Origin: Methanobacteriaceae archaeon
GTDB lineage: Archaea; Methanobacteriota; Methanobacteria; Methanobacteriales; Methanobacteriaceae
Assembly: GCA_030693105.1 (NCBI GenBank)
Contig: JAUYBK010000184.1
Location: forward strand, 1 to 8,002
Direction: 5' to 3'
DNA: 8,002 bases
Shown: piece by piece, positions 1-6,034 of the stretch
Numbering within the stretch: the first letter of the stretch is position 1
Layout: each line of letters begins with the position of its first letter
Made by a program: the position numbers and the translations under genes
The notes under the pieces: model-generated
The model's database searches: none
What the model saw: only the letters and a program-made list of their open reading frames with translations
What the model was told of the DNA's origin: nothing

Positions 1-590
1 CGGCCTGCTGCCTGGGCTGCTTCCAACACATCATCCACCGGCAAACCCATTTCCATCATGGTTCTCAAGGCAGGTCCATGCGGTCTGAGAAGTGCTCCTG
101 CAAATTCATCGTGGGAGTTCCGGCAAAAAGCTTTTAAATGAGCAATCAGGGGATCGAAGTTATCCATCTCCCAGAAACCACAATTTGATACCAAAACGAT
201 ATGGCCTTGCTTTATTCCTTCTCTTAATGGATGTCTTAAGTGATTGTCAACAATTTCAAAGAACGGTAAGATTTCAGTCACAGTTCTGTCCATAATGGTC
301 TTCATTGGTCCGTTGACACCATCACAGTAGACGGGAGAGGCCAGTACCAGTACATCGGCTTGGCTAATCTTAGAGTCCAACCAATTCATGTCATCATTCT
401 GGATACATTTGCCGGGCGTTCTAGTCATGCATCCAAATTCCCCCAGACACGGATTTATATTGAGATCACTGGCATAATATAGTTCTATCTCCGCACATTC
501 TTCTTCCATGCCTTCCAAAAAAGGATTTAATATTAGAGCGGTGTTGCTCTTATCTTTATGGGGGCTGGAGTTGATGGCCATTACTTTCAT
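1..590 (-). CDS. NADPH-dependent FMN reductase / flavodoxin-fold flavoprotein, C-terminus off the window
   Basis: The frame is open from the ATG at 590 to the window edge, giving about 196 residues with no stop. The N-terminus is a beta strand followed by SSPHKDKSNT (residues 8-17), the FMN phosphate-binding loop of the NADPH-dependent FMN reductase family. ADVLVLASPVYCDGVNGPMK (78-97) is the family's second flavin-contact region (usual form SPvYwg.vsg.mK). Cysteines 48, 54 and 62 sit where iron-sulfur flavoproteins carry a compact Cys cluster, but the spacing (CX5CX7C) lacks one or two of the usual residues, so an Fe-S cluster is doubtful. The expected role is NAD(P)H-driven reduction of flavin, quinone or a low-potential acceptor in the cytoplasm; the substrate is unknown. 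Its ATG overlaps the stop of the upstream gene (ATGA), so translation is probably coupled, and it is the third gene of the TetR operon. The fold is confident; the exact enzyme is not. Confidence 0.85.
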   Translation of the reverse strand, partial: MKVMAINSSPHKDKSNTALILNPFLEGMEEECAEIELYYASDLNINPCLGEFGCMTRTPGKCIQNDDMNWLDSKISQADVLVLASPVYCDGVNGPMKTIMDRTVTEILPFFEIVDNHLRHPLREGIKQGHIVLVSNCGFWEMDNFDPLIAHLKAFCRNSHDEFAGALLRPHGPALRTMMEMGLPVDDVLEAAQAAG

Positions 591-1081
591 TTTTTTAACT
601 CCAGTGTACTTTCACAGTATTCATTGCCGGCACACATCTTTTTACTAAATTGCTGGGTGTATCGGGGATTTATGGACTCTACCGCATTGGTGTTGTAGGC
701 CTGGCAGTGTTCCGGTAACCCGGCTAATGGTGCACCTAACTCCTGGTGGGCATTTAACATAGCACAACCGGTAATCCGATCCACGATACGGTTTTCATCG
801 GCTTCCACAACGTGACTTTCGATCTCAGGGCCCAGCAGGATTTTGCCCATAATTTCCCAGGCTTCGCTGGTTTCAATGGCATTGCCCGCTGGTAACCCCA
901 GTGTAGCGGCAAGTTCGCCGGCCTGTTTCCCCCCTTCACGCATTATCATGCACTCCATCTGGTCTGCCGCCTCTTCACCCGCAACTTCCTGGAGGGCATG
1001 TACTTGGGCCACGGAAGCTATGTTGGAGGCCTTGGTGGCGATTTGCCATCGCACTTCGGCAGGTATATCCTCTATATCCAT
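587..1081 (-). CDS. Small cysteine-containing protein, ATC-hydrolase-like family (tentative)
   Basis: This 164-residue cytoplasmic protein has no signal peptide or membrane segment. The N-terminal two thirds are Ala/Glu-rich and probably helical. The C-terminal third carries the most distinctive pattern: ITGCAMLNAHQELG (103-116), then HC (125-126), then an acidic/aromatic stretch, then MCAGNEYCES (149-158). Cysteines are at 44, 106, 126, 150 and 156. The closing pattern of Cys, about 20 residues, NP..., then MC.G...C resembles the small family annotated as L-2-amino-thiazoline-4-carboxylate hydrolase-like, common in methanogens and anaerobes. I recognise this only by motif, and few members have a proven reaction. 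The start at 1081 is preceded by GAGGTGAT, an almost ideal archaeal Shine-Dalgarno sequence. It lies 48 bases after the TetR gene and overlaps the flavin reductase by four bases, so the three genes look co-transcribed. The clustered Cys/His residues could bind a metal or act in redox chemistry (inference). Confidence 0.8.
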   Translation of the reverse strand: MDIEDIPAEVRWQIATKASNIASVAQVHALQEVAGEEAADQMECMIMREGGKQAGELAATLGLPAGNAIETSEAWEIMGKILLGPEIESHVVEADENRIVDRITGCAMLNAHQELGAPLAGLPEHCQAYNTNAVESINPRYTQQFSKKMCAGNEYCESTLELKK

Positions 1082-1129
1082 ACCATCACCTCGTTTTTTT
1101 TAGAATTGCCATAAAATCTTGAGGGATAA

Positions 1130-1786
1130 TCATGGTTTTTTCACATCTTGATCCTCTGGAAGGACTCGATGAGTAGATCTGACGATTAATCCACTTGCAA
1201 CAGTTAAATACCGATCTGGACTTATTTTATTATGTTCAAGGAGCATTTTTTGTTCAGTGGTGGGTGTGAAGGCATTTCCAAATGCCATCCGGTTATAAAT
1301 GGCAGTAGCCACCGGATCCAGATCTTTACGTATGGTCCCTTCCTTCATACCCTGCCGGTATCCTTCCGCCATCATCTGCACCATATAATTAACTTCCTGC
1401 AAGAAATCCTGAACGTTAGGATCTTCGTAGTCTTTAACCTTCATCTGATAGAGTTCGGTGATGGCCTTCCATTTCTGAGGGTTTCCCAGGAAAAATTCAA
1501 TAGTTCCATCACCCATGGTCCTTACTTTCTCAGAACCAGTTACACATTTGCTAACCTTTTCCTGTAGGTATTTATTGTATTCCTGGTTAAGGCAGGCATT
1601 AACTGCAGCAAAAAGACTTCCTTTATTCTTGAAATACAGGTATACGGTTCCGGTAGCGACATCGGCTTTTTGGGCCACTTGTTCCATGGTCATACCAGCC
1701 ATCCCCTTTTCAGCCACCAGCTCCTCGGCAGCGTCCAGTATGGCTTTCCTTTTTTCCTCTTTCTTACGTTGCATTCGGGAACTCAT
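1130..1786 (-). CDS. TetR/AcrR family transcriptional regulator
   Basis: This 218-residue protein has a classic TetR N-terminal DNA-binding domain. Residues 13-28 form helix 1 (RKAILDAAEELVAEKG), and residues 33-52 form the helix-turn-helix with the signature GTVYLYFKNKGSL at 46-58. The remaining ~155 residues are the variable helical ligand-binding and dimerisation domain, so the inducer cannot be read from sequence. Family members bind DNA as dimers and usually repress their own operon until a small molecule releases them. It is first in a three-gene operon with an ATC-hydrolase-like protein and a flavin reductase, so a redox-active or xenobiotic inducer is plausible (inference). No clear Shine-Dalgarno precedes the ATG at 1786. 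A second in-frame ATG at 1774 (residue 5) would suit a leaderless transcript from a TATA-like AAATATATT near 1799-1807. The better TATA box is further upstream, followed by palindromes that may be its own operator. Confidence 0.93.
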   Translation of the reverse strand: MSSRMQRKKEEKRKAILDAAEELVAEKGMAGMTMEQVAQKADVATGTVYLYFKNKGSLFAAVNACLNQEYNKYLQEKVSKCVTGSEKVRTMGDGTIEFFLGNPQKWKAITELYQMKVKDYEDPNVQDFLQEVNYMVQMMAEGYRQGMKEGTIRKDLDPVATAIYNRMAFGNAFTPTTEQKMLLEHNKISPDRYLTVASGLIVRSTHRVLPEDQDVKKP

Positions 1787-1841
1787 GGTTATTTACTAAT
1801 ATATTTAATAGTTGTACTTTTCGATGCTGGAAAATCACTGC

Positions 1842-1871
1842 TGAATTAAATTCACTAATGAATATTATTCA
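1842..1871. promoter_or_regulatory. Tandem palindromes TGAAT-N3-ATTCA, candidate TetR operator pair
   Basis: Two perfect 13-base inverted repeats of identical design, TGAAT-N3-ATTCA, occupy 1842-1854 and 1859-1871, with centres 17 bases apart. The second extends to a 9-1-9 palindrome, 1856-1874 (TAATGAATA T TATTCATTA). They lie directly downstream, on the minus strand, of the TATA box at 1879-1887 and cover the predicted transcription start of the TetR gene near 1858. Repeated dyads across the start site of a TetR gene are the usual arrangement for autorepression. That this TetR binds here is inference from position and symmetry. The region is AT-rich, which makes chance dyads more likely, but two matched copies with the same half-site and spacer are hard to dismiss. 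Confidence 0.6.
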
Positions 1872-1878
1872 TTAATAA

Positions 1879-1887
1879 GTATATAAA
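1879..1887 (-). promoter_or_regulatory. TATA box for the TetR operon
   Basis: Read on the minus strand this is TTTATATAC, a near-perfect match to the archaeal TATA box (TTTATATA), preceded by a purine-rich stretch (GAAAA) suitable as a TFB recognition element. The expected start site is about 25 bases downstream, near 1858, giving a leader of roughly 70 bases before the TetR ATG at 1786. The tandem palindromes lie between box and start site. Confidence 0.6.
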
Positions 1888-1954
1888 ATTTTCTATTAAA
1901 AAAAATCAAAGCACACGTTACTCTATTTTAAAGTATTTAAGATAGTTACTTGCC

Positions 1955-1966
1955 CCAATTAATTGG
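1955..1966. promoter_or_regulatory. Isolated 12-bp palindrome CCAATTAATTGG
   Basis: A perfect 12-base palindrome in the 335-base gap between the divergent TetR gene and the secreted-protein gene. It is about 155 bases from the secreted-protein ATG and about 75 bases upstream of the TetR TATA box. It could be a regulator site, but there is no partner copy and its length is within chance for AT-rich DNA. I see no gene or RNA in the rest of the gap (1888-2080). Confidence 0.2.
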
Positions 1967-2082
1967 AATAATGTCACCCAATACTCGTTAAGCAGATACA
2001 GGATTATTTGCCAAAATATCAAGCTCCAACCTCATATCATAAGAAAAATAGGACACTAATACCATTCCTATGGATCAGGAAA

Positions 2083-2090
2083 ATTTATTA
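2083..2090 (+). promoter_or_regulatory. Candidate TATA box for the secreted-protein gene
   Basis: ATTTATTA follows GGAAAA, which resembles a TFB recognition element, 32 bases before the ATG at 2122. A start site about 25 bases downstream would leave a leader of only about 10 bases. This fits the absence of any Shine-Dalgarno before the ATG (CAGCGGTTACA). A second AT-rich element, AAATATAATAA, lies at 2098-2108 but is too close to the ATG. Confidence 0.4.
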
Positions 2091-2121
2091 GTTAAGTAAA
2101 ATATAATAACCAGCGGTTACA

Positions 2122-2757
2122 ATGAACAAAGTTGCTTTATCCGTGCTGATACTGTGGTCGGTAATTGGCGTTAGCTTAGCTGCCATGTACGTTCCTGCAT
2201 CACCAGGATTTCAAAAATCTTTGATGAACCAACAAAACTCCGTAGACATGCTAAATAATCCTGGAGATCAAACCGATTTATCATCACCGTCTTTTCTACC
2301 ATTTGTTCCATCACCACCCGTACAACTGGGACTTAATTTTAATACTCTTAACCAAAATGCCATAAAAACACCCCCCCCGGCTGATTCTGGAAACCCAAAA
2401 GCCCCTACTATAACAGATAATGCCCCTGGAAACTCCAATCCCAGAACAGGCAACTCTGGAAACAAATATCTGGTGGATAAATTTAGTTTAAACCGTACCA
2501 GTTTCACAGCTGAAATAACCAACCAGAAAAATAATGTCAATGGAGACGGGTTCTTTGAGATTACCACTAACCCCGCAGCGAACCAAAAAAATGTTTTACA
2601 GAATGGAACTTTCTCCCATTCAATGGGAACGTTTAATATTGCAGCTAATCTGAGCTTTGAACCAGTTAATGACACTAAATACTACATCCAAGTTTATACC
2701 AACAACCCCAAGCACGATAATAGGGTATCCAAGGATGATTATGTATTTATCATCTAA
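2122..2757 (+). CDS. Secreted or membrane-anchored Asn/Pro-rich protein, unknown function
   Basis: I do not recognise a family. The 211 residues begin with Lys3 and a hydrophobic stretch (about 4-21) ending SLAAM. This is a signal peptide with a possible cleavage after Ala20 or Ala21, or an uncleaved N-terminal anchor. There is no lipobox cysteine and no cysteine anywhere. Residues 22-83 are low-complexity with many Asn, Gln, Ser and Pro. Residues 84-114 are a Pro/Gly/Asn linker. Residues 115-211 look like a compact beta-rich domain with alternating hydrophobics, ending KDDYVFII. This last region holds four N-glycosylation sequons (N124-R-T, N161-G-T, N176-L-S, N183-D-T), consistent with an extracellular domain in an archaeon. 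The gene stands alone on the plus strand, divergent from the TetR operon. A run of eight C lies within the Pro-rich linker. A cell-surface or pseudomurein-associated role is only inference. Confidence 0.78.
   Translation: MNKVALSVLILWSVIGVSLAAMYVPASPGFQKSLMNQQNSVDMLNNPGDQTDLSSPSFLPFVPSPPVQLGLNFNTLNQNAIKTPPPADSGNPKAPTITDNAPGNSNPRTGNSGNKYLVDKFSLNRTSFTAEITNQKNNVNGDGFFEITTNPAANQKNVLQNGTFSHSMGTFNIAANLSFEPVNDTKYYIQVYTNNPKHDNRVSKDDYVFII
2371..2378 (+). repeat. C8 homopolymer inside the secreted-protein gene
   Basis: Eight consecutive C encode the Pro-Pro-Pro of the linker (residues 84-86). Gain or loss of one base would shift the frame before the glycosylated C-terminal domain. Slipped-strand variation at such tracts is known in bacterial surface genes; whether it happens here is unknown. 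Confidence 0.5.
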
Positions 2758-2841
2758 TTTTGTAAACTTCTTCATTAGGATCTCTAGCAGCACCTATCTA
2801 TATTTTGAAGGAATTGTTGTTTCTTTATCCTTAGATGAGGA

Positions 2842-3060
2842 TTAAATATTTCTTTTAAGGCGATTTATGTAGATCTTTGCCCAGAGATAGGCTACTGCAC
2901 AGCCCAGTCCTTCTCCGATGACTATTCCCCACCAGACACTAGGGGATCTGAGACTTAGTGCAAAGGCCAATATAGTAGGCAAAAAGGATATTCAAAATTA
3001 TTGGGCAAATAAACGCTTCGCCTATAAAAATTTTCACAGGCAAACAGTCCATAAAAAGCT
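2842..3060 (-). pseudogene. Remnant of a MATE-family efflux transporter, C-terminal end, frameshifted
   Basis: The minus strand ends with a 49-codon open stretch (2845-2991) containing SPSVWWGIVIGEGLGCAVAY followed by LWAKIYINRLKRNI and a TAA at 2842-2844. The pattern VWWGIVIG...AYLW.K.Y is typical of the last transmembrane segment and C-terminal tail of methanogen MATE (multidrug and toxic compound extrusion) proteins. An in-frame TGA at 2992-2994 blocks it upstream. The neighbouring frame, from 3060 down to about 2991, reads VKIFIGEAFICPIILNI, a plausible preceding membrane segment that joins at ILNI if one base is lost or gained. MATE proteins are about 450 residues, so roughly 85% of the gene is missing. 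I see no start or promoter, so this is a decayed gene end, not a functional pump. Confidence 0.65.
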
Positions 3061-3243
3061 ACTGATTCTGAATTACCCTATGTTGATGAAATGATTAGTT
3101 GCTTTTTGCATAAAGGCTTGTTAACCTATTATAGGGCTCCTGATAATCTAGCCACAACTAATTTGGGATTTAATGTATCCCAAAAAGTGAGAGAAAGAGA
3201 ATTAGCCGCGAAGTATCCCGGAATGCGAATTATAAGGAGATAA
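3055..3243 (+). pseudogene. Orphan ORF tail of about 60 codons, probably a gene fragment
   Basis: The plus strand is open from just after a TAA at 3052-3054 to a TAA at 3241-3243. The reading includes DSELPYVDEMISCFLHKGLL and, nearer the end, VRERELAAKYPGMRIIRR. The composition is protein-like (balanced charged, aromatic and small residues, basic helical end) rather than the biased look of a shadow frame, and no better frame opposes it. There is no Shine-Dalgarno before the only internal ATG (3091) and no recognisable family, so I read it as the C-terminal leftover of a gene whose front is gone. It abuts the MATE remnant at about 3055-3060, which marks a probable rearrangement junction. A real 50-residue protein starting at 3091 cannot be excluded. 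Confidence 0.35.
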
Positions 3244-3268
3244 TATAGAAAAATAAAATGATAAATAA

Positions 3269-3319
3269 CACCGGACAGGGATTTGAACCCTGGAGGAGCA
3301 AAACTCCACGGGATCTCAA
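3269..3319 (-). pseudogene. Truncated 3' half of tRNA-Ser (duplicate of the gene at 4088-4172)
   Basis: Read on the minus strand, this copies the intact tRNA-Ser from inside the anticodon loop (TTGAGA) through the variable arm, T arm and acceptor 3' strand to the discriminator base. Over 52 aligned positions there are three differences: one missing G in the acceptor strand, one acceptor change near the 3' end, and one variable-arm change that keeps a wobble pair. The match also runs six bases beyond the 3' end (AATAAC on the plus strand). It has no 5' half and cannot fold as a tRNA. A 3'-half tRNA copy starting at the anticodon loop is the usual trace of site-specific integration into a tRNA gene. 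Confidence 0.85.
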
Positions 3320-3328
3320 AATACCAAT

Positions 3329-3913
3329 TTAGTAAATGATCGGTTTTTTAAACAAATCAGAAATTAGAACATGAATAATAGAACTTGTAATAACTATAAT
3401 GGTACTTAACATCAGGCTTAACTCATAGGTTAGGCTGCTTCTATGGTCAGGTTTACTTCTGAAGCGGTTGAAAAAAGAAGTAAAAACAATACCATATGTA
3501 TTTCCAATCATAATTGTACGGATCGAACCAAGGATGCCTTTGGCTTGGGACATGCCATAAATTTCTACAATACGCTGCCAAGATTCCATGGTAGGGTTTC
3601 CCCGGGTATCTGCATAATGTTGTGCAAACATGACTGCTGCTACTTCATAGGCAGGGGTGTTATCTGTAATTCCTGAAAGCATATTCTGGATTTCTCCACT
3701 CGTCATCCCACTCTCAAGAGCCTTTTTGGTGTGAGCATAGGAACATATGGCACAATCATTCACTTCAGTTACCGCCAACATGATCCTTTCAATGAATTTA
3801 GAGCTTAGTTCATTGTTCTTTTTAGCCTTAAACATATGCCTCATGGTTCTTATCCCATTATAGAAAATCCAGTAAGATTCCCTAACAGAGTAAAGTTTTT
3901 TGCCAATTTCCAT
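3329..3913 (-). CDS. AhpD-like / carboxymuconolactone decarboxylase family protein with hydrophobic C-terminal tail
   Basis: This 194-residue protein carries the AhpD-type active-site pattern at residues 50-61: E50-VND-C54-AI-C57-SYA-H61 (EX3CX2CX3H). In characterised AhpD proteins these cysteines and the histidine form a thiol-disulfide and proton-relay centre serving peroxide detoxification. In this wider family the true function is usually unknown, and actual decarboxylase activity is unlikely. Residues 87-148 continue the helical family fold, with IGNTYGIVFTSFFNRF near its end. Residues 165-185 are a hydrophobic helix (LSLMLSTIIVITSSIIHVLI) followed by a Lys-containing end, so the C-terminus may touch the membrane. 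The ATG at 3913 has only a weak GTGG upstream; a TATA-like TTTAATAA at about 3935-3942 would suit a near-leaderless message. The stop lies nine bases from the truncated tRNA-Ser, and the gene is the only one between the two tRNA copies. A role in oxygen or peroxide stress is plausible in a strict anaerobe. Confidence 0.9.
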   Translation of the reverse strand: MEIGKKLYSVRESYWIFYNGIRTMRHMFKAKKNNELSSKFIERIMLAVTEVNDCAICSYAHTKKALESGMTSGEIQNMLSGITDNTPAYEVAAVMFAQHYADTRGNPTMESWQRIVEIYGMSQAKGILGSIRTIMIGNTYGIVFTSFFNRFRSKPDHRSSLTYELSLMLSTIIVITSSIIHVLISDLFKKPIIY

Positions 3914-3972
3914 TTCCCACAGCTCTTAAATATTTATTAAATTTTTGGAAAGGTTTTTTATCCTATTTCCGC

Positions 3973-3992
3973 CATTTGAATTGATTCAAATG
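3973..3992. promoter_or_regulatory. 20-bp palindrome upstream of the AhpD-like gene, candidate operator
   Basis: A perfect 9-2-9 inverted repeat, CATTTGAAT TG ATTCAAATG, lies 59 bases before the AhpD-like ATG. On the minus strand it is downstream of a TATA-like AAAATATTAA (4011-4020), so it would cover a start near 3990. Its core TGAAT-N2-ATTCA uses the same half-site as the TetR palindromes (TGAAT-N3-ATTCA) but with a spacer one base shorter, so common recognition is possible but not shown. Confidence 0.5.
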
Positions 3993-4086
3993 ATTGATTT
4001 AAAAAAACAGTTAATATTTTCATGGGCAACAAATGATTAGTTCTTAATTTGTAATAAAAATATACCTTTATAATTTAAATTTAATA

Positions 4087-4172
<86 letters not shown>

Positions 4173-4224
4173 AAATTGATTAATTTTAGTTACAATAGGT
4201 TTTGATCAACTCTTTTTTAAAAGC

Positions 4225-4247
4225 CCTCAAAATTTTAAATTTTGGGG
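4225..4247. repeat. AT-rich hairpin between rpsJ and tRNA-Ser (first of two)
   Basis: Inverted repeat with CAAAATT (4228-4234) facing AATTTTG (4238-4244) across a 3-base loop. Two outer C-G pairs (4225-4226 with 4246-4247) follow beyond one T-G wobble. The G-C base and long AT stem could fold in RNA. It has no following U tract in either direction, so a terminator role is doubtful. Confidence 0.5.
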
Positions 4248-4250
4248 CGA

Positions 4251-4271
4251 CAAAAATTCAAAGAATTTTTG
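4251..4271. repeat. Perfect 9-bp hairpin between rpsJ and tRNA-Ser (second of two)
   Basis: CAAAAATTC (4251-4259), loop AAA, GAATTTTTG (4263-4271). On the minus strand the 3' arm includes a U5 stretch, so together with the neighbouring hairpin it may halt or slow transcripts from the rpsJ operon, or guide processing of the tRNA 5' leader. It is three bases from the first hairpin. Confidence 0.5.
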
Positions 4272-4285
4272 AGCAGTTGGGATAT

Positions 4286-4296
4286 GCTATCCCGGC
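4286..4296 (-). pseudogene. Fragment of the tRNA-Ser 5' end
   Basis: On the minus strand GCCGGGATAGC equals the first 11 bases of the intact tRNA-Ser at 4172. The next seven bases match at only four positions before similarity stops. It lies 114 bases upstream of the intact gene, just after a TATA-like AATTATATAC (4303-4312). Eleven bases alone could be chance. The exact start at the acceptor 5' end and the 3'-half copy on the other side argue for a real fragment of a broken second copy. Confidence 0.5.
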
Positions 4297-4322
4297 TAAA
4301 AGAGTATATAATTATTTTTTTA

Positions 4323-4343
4323 AAGGCTGTTTGGTTCAGCCTT
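4323..4343 (-). terminator. Stem-loop overlapping the rpsJ stop codon
   Basis: AAGGCTG (4323-4329) and CAGCCTT (4337-4343) form a 7-bp stem with a 7-base loop. The stem includes two bases of the rpsJ TAA. On the minus strand it is followed by an A-rich, not U-rich, stretch, so it is not a standard intrinsic terminator. It may instead protect or define the 3' end of the operon mRNA. Confidence 0.4.
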
Positions 4344-4650
4344 AGCTTCGAAGTTCTATTTCGATGCTAACATTGTCAGGCACGTTGACTTTCATAACCT
4401 GACGCATGGCCCGTTCATCGGCCTCAATACCCACTAATCGTTTGTGGATTCTTAATTCCCACTTTTCCCAAGTGGCTTTTCCTTCACCGTCAGGGGATTT
4501 GCGGCTGGGCACCACCAGTTTCTTGGTGGGTAGCGGTATGGGTCCGGATAAGTCCACCCCAGTCCTCTCCGCAATTCGTTTAAGCTGGTCGCATACGTAG
4601 GCGAGTTTTTCAGGGTCGGTGCCGGTTAATTTGATTCTGGCTTTGTTCAT
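4342..4650 (-). CDS. rpsJ: 30S ribosomal protein uS10 (S10p)
   Basis: The 102-residue protein matches archaeal uS10 in length and pattern: N-terminal KARIKLTGTDPEKL, the central loop GPIPLPTKKLVVPSRKSPDG (36-55) that reaches into the small-subunit head, KWELRIHKR (63-71), and an acidic beta-strand end NVSIEIEL. uS10 is a structural protein of the 30S head. The ATG at 4650 follows GGAGGAGGACA, a strong Shine-Dalgarno. It is last in the order fusA-tuf-rpsJ, the conserved archaeal str operon arrangement, 60 bases after tuf. That gap holds a hairpin with a U-rich tail, so part of its message may depend on read-through. No oddities in the protein. Confidence 0.97.
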   Translation of the reverse strand: MNKARIKLTGTDPEKLAYVCDQLKRIAERTGVDLSGPIPLPTKKLVVPSRKSPDGEGKATWEKWELRIHKRLVGIEADERAMRQVMKVNVPDNVSIEIELRS

Positions 4651-4663
4651 TGTCCTCCTCCAT

Positions 4664-4701
4664 AAAAAGAAAAGGAAGGTAGAAAACTATCCCACCTTCC
4701 T
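4664..4701 (-). terminator. Hairpin plus U-rich tract between tuf and rpsJ (attenuator or processing site)
   Basis: Ten bases after the tuf stop, the minus strand reads AGGAAGGT, a 13-base loop, ACCTTCCT (a perfect 8-bp stem, 4701-4673), then TTTCTTTTT (4672-4664). The rpsJ Shine-Dalgarno begins two bases later, at 4661. The form is that of an intrinsic terminator, but the conserved gene order implies rpsJ still needs read-through. Partial termination, or a stable 3' end for a tuf message cut at this point, would both lower S10 relative to aEF-1A. Confidence 0.6.
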
Positions 4702-4710
4702 ATAGATTAT

Positions 4711-5952
<1,242 letters not shown>

Positions 5953-6002
5953 AATTATTCCTCCAAATTATAGATTAGTTTGAAGAGCAATTTAGGGTAT
6001 TT

Positions 6003-6010
6003 TTATATAA
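6003..6010 (-). promoter_or_regulatory. Likely internal promoter for tuf (TATA box in the fusA-tuf gap)
   Basis: The minus strand reads GGATTATATAAAAAT in the 82-base spacer. TTATATAA is a good archaeal TATA box, with a start site expected near 5980 and a leader of about 30 bases that contains the GGAGG site. This would let tuf and rpsJ be expressed above fusA. Confidence 0.5.
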
Positions 6011-6034
6011 TCCTATATTTATGTTTGATCTACA

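Noticed and set aside
92..295. 67-codon plus-strand frame at the left end
   Set aside because: It lies opposite the flavin reductase, whose motifs (SSPHKDKSNT, SPVY) fix the coding strand.
1790..1810. AAATATATT near the TetR ATG as the main promoter
   Set aside because: It would start transcription inside the annotated gene and only suits a start at residue 5. TTTATATAC at 1879-1887 is a better box and has a purine-rich element beside it. It is kept only as an alternative.
2268..2675. 135-codon open frame on the minus strand across the secreted-protein gene
   Set aside because: It is a shadow of the plus-strand gene, lacks a ribosome binding site and family signature, while the plus-strand frame has a signal peptide and domain layout.
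2657..2845. 62-codon plus-strand frame overlapping the end of the secreted-protein gene
   Set aside because: It begins inside the coding region in another frame, has Ser/Ile-rich low-information composition and no ribosome binding site.
3261..3336. Short plus-strand ORF starting ATGATAAATAAC through the tRNA remnant
   Set aside because: Its codons are simply the reverse strand of the tRNA-Ser fragment.
3329..3430. Hydrophobic C-terminal tail of the AhpD-like protein as an aberrant fusion caused by the tRNA junction
   Set aside because: The tail follows the family fold without a break and ends in a normal stop before the remnant, so no fusion need be invoked; longer family members often have such tails.
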